From positions 1-33,562 of the forward strand of contig JAETTH010000017.1 of NCBI GenBank assembly GCA_021769225.1: 33,562 bases of DNA. The letters run 5' to 3'. Each line of letters begins with the position of its first letter. Within the stretch, counting starts at the first letter, position 1. This DNA comes from Erysipelotrichaceae bacterium (lineage in GTDB: Bacteria > Bacillota > Clostridia > TANB77 > CAG-508). The notes beneath the pieces are model-generated. The model was not told the DNA's origin and did no database searches. It saw nothing but the letters and a program-made list of their open reading frames with translations. Below, one piece after another: positions 23,674-30,533 of the stretch. The translations under genes and the position numbers were made by a program.

Positions 23674-24649
23674 AGAACTATTTCGACAAGAGGTATATGA
23701 AAAATATAACTATTATCAAAACCACAAAAAAGAATTTTTTGCAGTTCCTATTCTAAAGAAAAGCACAAGAACTCTACCAATCTTAAAAATGGTTGCCATT
23801 TTTGTAATTTGTATCATTAGCACACTAGGAATTACTTATGCAGGAATAACAATTTATGAATACTTTACTCAACAAGCAAGTAAATTTGATTATGAAAAAA
23901 ATAAAGAATATAATATTTATAAAGATAACAATATGAGTCATGGGAATAATATACATTATATAAAAATAGATGATTATCAAATATATCAATCCTATCAAGA
24001 AAAATTTCAAATACCCCAAATGACACAAGAAGATTTTGAAGATTCTTTTATGGTAATTATTACCCTTCAAAGTGCTGCTATGGAAAAATTGAAGATTTCT
24101 AGTATTAATGCAGATGAAACAACCTTATATATTGAATTAGACTATTATTCTGAAGAAGAACAATATGATGAAGAAAATACCGTCATTTCTACTATTATTT
24201 CAAGACAAATGGAAAGAGAAAAATTAGAAGTATATCGAAAAGAATTCGTACCAACCTCGCCAAATTATATAAATATTAAAGAACTTCCGAAAGACTATAC
24301 ATTAGAAAATGCAATTCAAGATGGATGTTTTGTGTTAAAGAATAATGAAGTTATTTCGGAAGATAAAGAACAAATTGATGAATTTATAAAAGATACTAAA
24401 GAAGGAAAAGAAGACTTTATTCGAATTGTTAACTCATATGAAATGCTAGATAAAATAACACTTATTACAGACATACAATATAAATCTGGTAAATACTATG
24501 TTTATCAAAAACAGATAATAGGAGATAAGGAAGAAAGTCAGGATTGTATTTGTATAGAAATGCAAACAATACATGATAAAGCTTTAGGAAAAATATACTA
24601 CTTAAAAGATAGATTTAATCAAAGTGTTTCAATATGTATTGTAAAATAA
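23663..24649 (+). CDS. Single-pass membrane protein, putative anti-sigma factor
   Basis: A basic N-terminal stretch of about 40 residues is followed by one membrane segment (about 41-61) and an outer domain of about 265 residues rich in Glu, Tyr and Ile. The topology is that of anti-sigma factors, and the 11-nt overlap with the sigma gene implies coupled translation and a joint role. The zinc-type anti-sigma motif HxxxCxxC is absent, and the cytoplasmic part is short, so it is not a classical ZAS protein. The outer domain is not recognised; it may be the sensor. Ribosome site AAGGAGGTAG lies inside the sigma gene. Confidence 0.65.
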   Translation: MQNKELFRQEVYEKYNYYQNHKKEFFAVPILKKSTRTLPILKMVAIFVICIISTLGITYAGITIYEYFTQQASKFDYEKNKEYNIYKDNNMSHGNNIHYIKIDDYQIYQSYQEKFQIPQMTQEDFEDSFMVIITLQSAAMEKLKISSINADETTLYIELDYYSEEEQYDEENTVISTIISRQMEREKLEVYRKEFVPTSPNYINIKELPKDYTLENAIQDGCFVLKNNEVISEDKEQIDEFIKDTKEGKEDFIRIVNSYEMLDKITLITDIQYKSGKYYVYQKQIIGDKEESQDCICIEMQTIHDKALGKIYYLKDRFNQSVSICIVK

Positions 24650-24684
24650 AAAAGAAAGAGCAGTATATATTAATATACTGCTCT
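24645..24684 (-). terminator. Terminator shared at the 3' ends of the convergent genes
   Basis: AGAGCAGTATAT (24657-24668) pairs with ATATACTGCTCT (24673-24684). On the minus strand the hairpin is followed by a T-rich run (TTTCTTTTTT), so it is a proper terminator for the SH3-protein gene. In the + direction the hairpin lacks a good T tract. Confidence 0.7.
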
Positions 24685-24687
24685 ATA

Positions 24688-24702
24688 AAGATTAGGAAGC
24701 TA
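24688..24702. repeat. Left arm of an inverted repeat flanking the SH3-protein gene
   Basis: AAGATTAGGAAGCTA here is the exact reverse complement of TAGCTTCCTAATCTT at 25773-25787. The match extends by about four more bases outward if one base is skipped. The two copies lie 7 bp beyond the stop and about 42 bp before the start of the only confidently assigned minus-strand gene in the window. Confidence 0.6.
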
Positions 24703-24708
24703 GATTAT

Positions 24709-25731
24709 TTAATCATTGATAAGCGTGTAGCCAGATTTTAATGTTGATGTTCCACTGATGTAGTATTCAATATAGTTAAAGCCATTCGATTCAGGGCCAG
24801 GACCATAATAGAATATCATATCACCGGAATAGACTGTTCCAATAGGCGCAGCGTCTGGACTAGGAGCAGAATAAACAGTTTGAGTGACTCCTTGTCCTAC
24901 TTCCAAAGAATAATCTCTACCATAAGAGGTGTTGATATTACTTGGCTTATGATAGTAAGACAGGGAAGAAGAGGACATGTATCCACGTTTTCTTCCTGCT
25001 GTGGAATTGTATTCTACATAAGCCCAACCAGAACTGTTTATAGAAAGAACACAAACATATTCTCCAGTAGAAACAGAACCAGATACCGCATAAGTTTTAC
25101 CAGGCCTGCAACCATAATAGAGAGTAGAAGAAGATACTACTCTAGCTACACAAGTGGGCAAGGGCATAGAAAACTGTGCATTGAACAAGAAACCTCTTTT
25201 AGTACCAGAGGGTGAACTATATTCAATAAAGGTAATTCGGGTGCCATTGCGCACAAAATCAGCCAGAATAGTAGCTCCTTCAAAAGTATTAACACTACCG
25301 ATACTAACGGCAGTAGATGGATCATTGCAACTCCATACGGTGTAATTGCCTTCCATCATGGCATATCCACCATTGAAATCATCTTCTTCAGGAGTACCAC
25401 CAGTTACATTGCGAATCATGCTTTGAGGTACATATCCCATTTTCTGGCCACCAGAAACACTGTATAAAATGTGGTAGTACCCACGTTCTGTTCCAAGAAC
25501 ATAGACCTTTTCGCCATTACCTATGCTACCAGTGGAAGCATAAATAGTTGTTGATGGCCCACAATATACAGTTTGGCTGGCTGTCGAATAGCCAGTCATG
25601 GGAGACGTTACTCGAGGTTGAATTCCTGTAGATTCTGCAAATGCTGTCACAGGGATTAAGAGCAGCACTAGCAGAACTGATAGGAACAGACAAAGACTCC
25701 GTTTAAGGGTGTGTGCTTGGATGTTTTTCAT
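24709..25731 (-). CDS. Secreted protein with four SH3b-like repeats
   Basis: A Sec signal peptide (basic start, hydrophobic core to about residue 30, cleavage after AFA) leads into a mature protein built of four bacterial SH3-like repeats (about 50-107, 125-190, 193-258, 275-340). Each has the pattern VYCGPS/LYYGCRPGKTY, a GSIGNGEKVYVLG-type turn, WxYVEYxxxxGxKRGY and an end strand. SH3b repeats bind cell-wall peptides. No catalytic domain is present, so it may be a wall-binding or adhesive protein. It is coded on the strand opposite to every other assigned gene, has visibly higher GC, and is bracketed by inverted repeats, all suggesting acquisition. AGGGAGGT lies upstream of the ATG (25739-25745 on this strand). 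Confidence 0.8.
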   Translation of the reverse strand: MKNIQAHTLKRSLCLFLSVLLVLLLIPVTAFAESTGIQPRVTSPMTGYSTASQTVYCGPSTTIYASTGSIGNGEKVYVLGTERGYYHILYSVSGGQKMGYVPQSMIRNVTGGTPEEDDFNGGYAMMEGNYTVWSCNDPSTAVSIGSVNTFEGATILADFVRNGTRITFIEYSSPSGTKRGFLFNAQFSMPLPTCVARVVSSSTLYYGCRPGKTYAVSGSVSTGEYVCVLSINSSGWAYVEYNSTAGRKRGYMSSSSLSYYHKPSNINTSYGRDYSLEVGQGVTQTVYSAPSPDAAPIGTVYSGDMIFYYGPGPESNGFNYIEYYISGTSTLKSGYTLIND

Positions 25732-25772
25732 AATTTTGACCTCCCTAAATTTGTGAAGTGATTGATAAAAGA

Positions 25773-25787
25773 TAGCTTCCTAATCTT
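25773..25787. repeat. Right arm of the inverted repeat flanking the SH3-protein gene
   Basis: TAGCTTCCTAATCTT, the exact reverse complement of 24688-24702. It lies inside the presumed leader of the SH3 gene, so any promoter further upstream would be outside the bracketed segment. Confidence 0.6.
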
Positions 25788-25796
25788 CTATACTTA

Positions 25797-25828
25797 AAAA
25801 TCACAATATAACTTTATATCATGATTTT
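25797..25828. repeat. Imperfect 32-bp palindrome between divergent genes
   Basis: AAAATCACAATATAA and its near-complement ending ATCATGATTTT form two 15-nt arms with two mismatches around a short centre. It lies between the minus-strand SH3 gene and the plus-strand Spo0A-like gene. It could be an operator for either; a terminator is unlikely because no gene runs into it. Apart from this, the repeat arm and the promoter below, the 25732-25987 gap shows nothing else. Confidence 0.35.
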
Positions 25829-25883
25829 AGAGTATTGATAGAATATTAAGTATATAAATATATATAACATAAATTGATTTTTT

Positions 25884-25912
25884 TTGACAAAAAAGATACA
25901 AAAAGATACAAA
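25884..25912 (+). promoter_or_regulatory. Promoter of the Spo0A-like gene
   Basis: A perfect TTGACA (25884-25889), a 17-nt spacer and TACAAA (25907-25912). AAAAGATACA occurs twice in tandem across the spacer and -10 region. The leader to ATG 25988 is about 70 nt. Confidence 0.55.
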
Positions 25913-25987
25913 AGAATATGAAAAAATAATAGAAATCGATAAAAGATAATCGCAAACGGAATAAACAAAGATAGGAGTGAAACATAT

Positions 25988-26725
25988 ATGATAAAAGTAC
26001 TAATAATCGATGATAATCTTTTATTTGCAAGAAAACTAATGAATCATATGAACGAGACTAATCATGAAATTAAGGTTTGTTATATTGCAATTAATGGAAA
26101 AGAAGCAGTGGAAATTTTAAATCATAGAGATGATATTGATATTTTCCTATTAGATTTAAATATTCCAGGATATAATGGAATAGAAGTATTAGAGAGAATA
26201 GAAGAGTCTAGAAAATCAAAATACAAAAATTCTTGTATTGCTATTTCAGGAGATATTTCTCTTATGACCAAACTAAGAAACAATAGTATGGTATATAATG
26301 TGATAAGCAAAGGCTGTGAATTCTCTAAAATTATGAAAGAAATCAATAATTTAATAAATGAGAAAAAGCAAATTGATAAAGAAAAATTAATTAAAACAAA
26401 AATACTAGAAGAATTATTATACATTGGTTATAATATTTCGCATAAAGGTACCACTTATTTAATAGATGCAATTTTCTATGTGACTACTAATTTAGAAAGT
26501 GATATTGATAATCTAAAAAAAGACATCTATCCTAAAATTGCAATAAAATATAATCAAAGTAGTAATAATATAAAATGCGATATTATAAGAGCAACTGAAA
26601 ATATGTATTGTAAATGTGATAAAAATAGGATTAAAGAATATTTTGCCTATTGGCAAGAAATGAAGCCAAATGTAAAAACAGTAATTTATACAGTGGCTAA
26701 TAAAATAGCAATGAAAATATCTTGA
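25988..26725 (+). CDS. Spo0A-like response regulator (paralogue with altered recognition helix)
   Basis: Residues 1-125 are a receiver domain: acidic pocket D8-D9, phosphoacceptor D56 in FLLDLNIPG, the AISGD switch strand and the SKG lysine. Residues about 140-245 match the Spo0A C-terminal fold (EELLYIGYNISHKGTTYLIDA, then IYPKIAIKYNQSSNNI). In true Spo0A the recognition helix reads SRVERAIRHAIE; here the same place reads NNIKCDIIRATE, so the contacts to the TGTCGAA box are not kept. It is therefore more likely a paralogue with another target than the sporulation master regulator itself. Family membership is clear; its role is inferred. It precedes a putative small RNA and the wall-hydrolase operon, both possible targets. 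Confidence 0.82.
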   Translation: MIKVLIIDDNLLFARKLMNHMNETNHEIKVCYIAINGKEAVEILNHRDDIDIFLLDLNIPGYNGIEVLERIEESRKSKYKNSCIAISGDISLMTKLRNNSMVYNVISKGCEFSKIMKEINNLINEKKQIDKEKLIKTKILEELLYIGYNISHKGTTYLIDAIFYVTTNLESDIDNLKKDIYPKIAIKYNQSSNNIKCDIIRATENMYCKCDKNRIKEYFAYWQEMKPNVKTVIYTVANKIAMKIS

Positions 26726-26750
26726 AAAATATGGAAAGGTATGTTACAAT
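26722..26750 (+). promoter_or_regulatory. Promoter of the putative small RNA
   Basis: TTGAAA (26722-26727), a 17-nt spacer and TACAAT (26745-26750). The -35 overlaps the stop codon of the Spo0A-like gene. Transcription should begin near 26757, right at the first hairpin of the structured RNA. Confidence 0.6.
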
Positions 26751-26756
26751 TATAAA

Positions 26757-26893
26757 ATCTCACCCAATGGTGAGTTTATATATTTGCTGGAGCTATGTGG
26801 GTCGCAAGCATATCTTTAGAGGGTGTGGGTTAGCATAGATCACTTACATAGCTAGCAAAGAAAGAGAGGACGAGATTCGTCCTCTCTTTCTAA
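26757..26893 (+). ncRNA. Putative structured small RNA or leader, family unknown
   Basis: No open frame, but strong folding signals lie in a row. Hairpin 1 is CTCACC-CAAT-GGTGAG (26759-26774). A long closing stem pairs TTTGCT (26783-26788) plus AGCTATGT (26791-26798) with ACATAGCT plus AGCAAA (26846-26859), 14 bp with a GG bulge, enclosing a 47-nt loop rich in G (GGGTCGCAAGC, AGGGTGTGGGTTAGC). A 15-bp perfect hairpin (26859-26873 with 26877-26891) ends the unit; it lacks an immediate T run, though eight T occur from 26907. A promoter fits the 5' end, and the next gene has its own promoter downstream, so an independent RNA of about 135 nt is likely. I could not match it to a known riboswitch or RNA class. 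Confidence 0.5.
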
Positions 26894-26924
26894 TGAAAAA
26901 GATCATATTTTTTTCTAAATTACA

Positions 26925-26954
26925 TTGACTTCTATTTTACAACAATGATATACT
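26925..26954 (+). promoter_or_regulatory. Promoter of the dockerin/cohesin operon
   Basis: TTGACT (26925-26930), an 18-nt spacer and TATACT (26949-26954). It overlaps an in-frame ATG at 26945, which therefore cannot be the translation start of the following gene. Confidence 0.6.
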
Positions 26955-27004
26955 TTATTTATCAAAATAGGGGATTAAAAAACACAAAAGAGGAGGCAAA
27001 TATT

Positions 27005-28540
27005 TTGGTAAAAAGTAGAGTTTTATCAAATCATAATAAAATTATGAGAAAAATGATATGTATAGTTTTATTTATTATTTTATTAACATATCTTATCTTA
27101 AGTCTAATTCCCAATAAGAGTTATGCTGTAGAAGCTTCAAGGGGAAAAGTAGAAGATTTAGATGAAAGTAAATATCCAGGATTTAAAGAAAAACTATTAC
27201 AATTACAAAAAGATCATCCCAATTGGAATTTTACTATTTTATACACAGGATTAGATTGGGCAGATGTAATTGAAAATGAAACTGTAAAATCTAGAAATGT
27301 AGTTCCGAGCAGTAAAACGGGAGAGTGGATTTGCCAGGAACATGAAGGAACAGTGGAAGATAACTGGAGATGTGCATCTGCCAAAACAGTTGCTTACTAT
27401 ATGGATCCAAGAAATTTTTTGACAGATGATGCTAATATTTTTCAATTTGAAACTTTATACTATGAGCCAAAAACACAAACTCTAGAAGGTGTAAGAAAAG
27501 TTGTAAAAGGTACTTTCATGGATTCAGATTATCGTATCTATTATACAGATACAGAAGGAAATGAACAATTCTTATGGACAACCTATGGAGAGGTTATTAT
27601 GGCAGCTGCGGAGGCAACAGGAGTAAGTCCATATCACTTAGCTGCAAGAATTAGACAAGAACAAGGAACAGGAGATTTAATTAATTGTAAGTCAACTAGT
27701 TCAACAGGTTCAGGAAATTACCCTGGATACGTAGGCTACTATAATTACTTTAATATTGATGCAAGTGGAAGCGATAGAGCTGCAAGAGCATTAAAAAGAG
27801 CACAACAAGAAGGTTGGACCAACCCAGAAAAATCAATCATGGGAGGAGCAAGTTTCTTAAAAGATTCCTATATTGGAGTAGGGCAAGACACACTATATTT
27901 ACAAAAATTTGCTGTATATAATACAAATGGAAGTCTTTACTGGCACCAATACATGAGTAATATTATGGCACCAACTAGTGAAAGTGCAACAATGTATAAT
28001 AGACTATATAGCGCTCCAGAACAAACGAAAAACTTAACAATTAATTTTATAATACCAGTATATGAAAACATGCCACAAGAAGCATCACCGATACCAAGAG
28101 ATACAATACCAGAAGAAAATGGAATTATATTAGATGGTATTAAGATATATGAAAACGAAGATAAAAAAATAAAAATTGAACCAGATATAACATTTGAAAA
28201 AATGCAAGAACAACTAAAAGACAGAGGAACTATTTCTCTACTTGATAATACAGGCAAGCTTTTAACAGACACATCAAAATTAGCAACAGGATACAAAGTA
28301 AGAATTACCAAGGATGAAAAATCTACAGACTATGTACTAATTAAATTAGGAGATGCCAATGGAGATGGACTTGTTGATGCAAGAGACTCTTTAAGAATTC
28401 TTAGATATATAGCAGGAGAAGTAAAAATAGAAAATGAATTTAAAAAAGCAATCGATACTAATAAAGACGGAAAGCAAGATGCAAGAGATTCTTTAAGAAT
28501 ATTAAATTATATTGTGGGAGTATCTACAATAAAAGTATAA
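27005..28540 (+). CDS. Secreted beta-N-acetylglucosaminidase (GH73-like) with C-terminal dockerin
   Basis: The start is TTG 27005, 8 nt after AAAGAGGAGG; an ATG at 26945 lies in the promoter. A signal peptide ends at NKSYA. Residues about 35-345 resemble clostridial peptidoglycan glucosaminidases (HPNWNFTILYTGLDW, YYMDPRNFL, then LAARIRQEQGTG, with E219 the probable catalytic acid, and YNYFNIDASG). A spacer module (about 375-448) leads to a type I-like dockerin (449-511) with two complete calcium loops, DANGDGLVDARD and DTNKDGKQDARD. Each is followed by SLRIL. Dockerins bind cohesins; one is encoded by the fourth gene of this operon. At 511 residues with an intact reading frame, it should cut glycan strands while held in a surface complex. 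Confidence 0.88.
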   Translation: MVKSRVLSNHNKIMRKMICIVLFIILLTYLILSLIPNKSYAVEASRGKVEDLDESKYPGFKEKLLQLQKDHPNWNFTILYTGLDWADVIENETVKSRNVVPSSKTGEWICQEHEGTVEDNWRCASAKTVAYYMDPRNFLTDDANIFQFETLYYEPKTQTLEGVRKVVKGTFMDSDYRIYYTDTEGNEQFLWTTYGEVIMAAAEATGVSPYHLAARIRQEQGTGDLINCKSTSSTGSGNYPGYVGYYNYFNIDASGSDRAARALKRAQQEGWTNPEKSIMGGASFLKDSYIGVGQDTLYLQKFAVYNTNGSLYWHQYMSNIMAPTSESATMYNRLYSAPEQTKNLTINFIIPVYENMPQEASPIPRDTIPEENGIILDGIKIYENEDKKIKIEPDITFEKMQEQLKDRGTISLLDNTGKLLTDTSKLATGYKVRITKDEKSTDYVLIKLGDANGDGLVDARDSLRILRYIAGEVKIENEFKKAIDTNKDGKQDARDSLRILNYIVGVSTIKV

Positions 28541-28552
28541 GGGAGAATACAT

Positions 28553-29335
28553 ATGAAAAGATTTTTAATTCTTAATTTATTCATAATTTTAATGTTATTA
28601 CTTTTTTCGGGAGATGTTTTTGCTATACCTAATAATAATCCTGCATTAAAAGAAATTAGACTAAGTAATGGAGAATTAAATCCACAATTTGATTATTTAA
28701 CAACAACATATAGCGTGGTGGTAAGCGAAGATGTTCAGAAAATGGAGATTGAAGCAATACCATTAGAAGAAACATCAAAAGTTGAAATAATCGGAGATAT
28801 AGATTTAAAATTAGGAAGTAATAAAGTTATTATACTAGTAACAGCAGAAGATGGGGAAACAACAAGAACATACACATTGAATATAACAAGAGGAAATATA
28901 GAAAAAGCTAATACAAATTTAAAATCTATAGATGTGGAAGGGCTAAAACTAATACCCAACTTTACTAATTCGAAAACAGAATATGTAGTAGTAATAGACA
29001 AAAATAGAACCAGTGTAAAAGTAAAAGCAGTTCCTGAAAATGCAAATGCCAAAGTTAGTGTTACTGGTAATGAAGATTTTACTAGAAAGGACAATTTAAT
29101 TAAAATCATAGTAACAGCAGAAGATGGAATTACACAAAAAGAATATAATATTATTGCTTCAAAAAAAATAAATGAAGAAGAGCAGAATCTTACTACAGAA
29201 GATAATATAGTAATGCTGGAGCAAAATAATATAAAAGTAATAAATATAGCTCTTCTTATCCTTACTACAATAATAGTAAGTATTGTTATTTATATAGTAA
29301 AAAAAAGAAAGGAAAAGAAGAATGAAAAAGAGTAA
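28553..29335 (+). CDS. Membrane-anchored protein with two cadherin-like beta-sandwich domains
   Basis: A signal peptide (to about residue 24, GDVFA) is followed by two cadherin-like beta-sandwich domains (PF12733 type, about 27-114 and 118-205), each with the pattern LxxIxLSxGxLxPxFxxxTTxYxVxV and VTAEDGxTxxYxLxIxR. A C-terminal membrane segment (about 229-251) ends in a basic tail, giving an outside-facing anchored protein. The same type of domain recurs twice in the cohesin-bearing protein of this operon, so the two may sit side by side in the wall. The domain usually serves as a stalk or adhesive module; no enzyme motif is visible. It overlaps the next gene by 14 nt. Confidence 0.82.
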   Translation: MKRFLILNLFIILMLLLFSGDVFAIPNNNPALKEIRLSNGELNPQFDYLTTTYSVVVSEDVQKMEIEAIPLEETSKVEIIGDIDLKLGSNKVIILVTAEDGETTRTYTLNITRGNIEKANTNLKSIDVEGLKLIPNFTNSKTEYVVVIDKNRTSVKVKAVPENANAKVSVTGNEDFTRKDNLIKIIVTAEDGITQKEYNIIASKKINEEEQNLTTEDNIVMLEQNNIKVINIALLILTTIIVSIVIYIVKKRKEKKNEKE

Positions 29336-30524
29336 TAAAATTATAGGTATAGCAATAGTATTAATTATCATTTTTAGCTATTGGGGACTAATAGATACTA
29401 ATAAAAGTTATGCAACAGATAACAAATTAATTATTGCATTAGATCCAGGACATGGCGGAGGACAGCCAGGGGCAGTAAATGGGTCAATTATGGAAAAAGA
29501 TTTAACTTTAAAAGTAGCTAATTTCATAAAACAATATTTATCAGAATACGAAAATGTAGAAGTAGGATTAACACATAATGGACTACCTAGTGATCAAGAA
29601 CTAGAAATTTTTGACAGAGGAGTATATGCTAGAAAAATTAATGCAGATGTAATAATAAGTTTACATTTCAATTCTAGTACATCAAATTCTGTAAAAGGAG
29701 CAGAAATATATGCAACAAATTGTGATGCACTTCCAAAATACAAAAAAGAAATGACAGAACTAGGAAATAAAGTATTAAAAAAATTATCCGATCTAGGTTT
29801 GCAAAATAGAGGGGTTCGTTATAGAACTTGTGGGGATGCTACAGATGAATACTATCCTGGATGTAGAGCTGATTATGATGGACCAATTCGTTATGCTATG
29901 AGAGGAACAATGATTGACGATGGCAAGACATATGTACTAGAGAACGGAGAAAAAGTAGAGGTAGATGCTTCTAAATCAGCAGATGTGAAAAATGGAGAAG
30001 GGGTACCAGGAATTTTAATAGAACATTGCTACATAAAAGGTGATGAAGATTTTATAGACTCAGAAGAGGATATCAGAAAATTGGCAAAAGCAGATGCAGA
30101 TGCTATTGTTGAACAATATGGATTAAAAAAGAAAAATAACACGGGAATAGAAATAAACGAAACAAAAAAAATATTTTTAATTGAACCCCAAATTGGAATG
30201 AAAGATATTTTTGAAAAATATTCTGACATTAAAGTAAAAGATTTAAATGGAAACTTATGTGATAAAAGCGCTTTAATAAAAACAGGATTTTCAATTATAA
30301 AAGGAAATTCAACTTATCAGTGTGTAAAACTTGGAGATGTAAATGGAGATGGAACTGTGGATGCAAGAGATTCCCTACGAATTCTTCGATATGTAGCAGG
30401 TTTAACAGAAGTAAAGGAATCATATTTGGAAGCAATTGATACCAACTGTGATGGAAAATTTGATGCAAGAGATTCATTAAGAATACTAAATTTTATTGTC
30501 GGAAAATCAAAAATAAGTTTATAG
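29322..30524 (+). CDS. Secreted N-acetylmuramoyl-L-alanine amidase with C-terminal dockerin
   Basis: Amidase_3 enzymes cut the amide between MurNAc and the peptide stem. After a signal peptide (NKSYA cut, the same end as the glucosaminidase) the catalytic domain shows DPGHGGG (zinc ligand H44), E58 in IMEKDL, H115 in SLHFNSS and the catalytic glutamate E234 in LIEHCY. A long insertion with four cysteines (TNCDAL, RTCGDA, YPGCRA and IEHCYI) is unusual. A spacer like that of the glucosaminidase (VKDLNGNLCDKSALIKTG) precedes the dockerin (about 338-400), with DVNGDGTVDARD and DTNCDGKFDARD. The ATG at 29322 lies in the previous gene, so the two are translationally coupled. Confidence 0.9.
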   Translation: MKKSNKIIGIAIVLIIIFSYWGLIDTNKSYATDNKLIIALDPGHGGGQPGAVNGSIMEKDLTLKVANFIKQYLSEYENVEVGLTHNGLPSDQELEIFDRGVYARKINADVIISLHFNSSTSNSVKGAEIYATNCDALPKYKKEMTELGNKVLKKLSDLGLQNRGVRYRTCGDATDEYYPGCRADYDGPIRYAMRGTMIDDGKTYVLENGEKVEVDASKSADVKNGEGVPGILIEHCYIKGDEDFIDSEEDIRKLAKADADAIVEQYGLKKKNNTGIEINETKKIFLIEPQIGMKDIFEKYSDIKVKDLNGNLCDKSALIKTGFSIIKGNSTYQCVKLGDVNGDGTVDARDSLRILRYVAGLTEVKESYLEAIDTNCDGKFDARDSLRILNFIVGKSKISL

Positions 30525-30533
30525 GAGGAAAAA

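Noticed and set aside
26945..27004. ATG 26945 as the start of the glucosaminidase
   Set aside because: It overlaps the -10 of the promoter and lacks a ribosome site; TTG 27005 has AAAGAGGAGG at ideal distance and begins a proper signal peptide.
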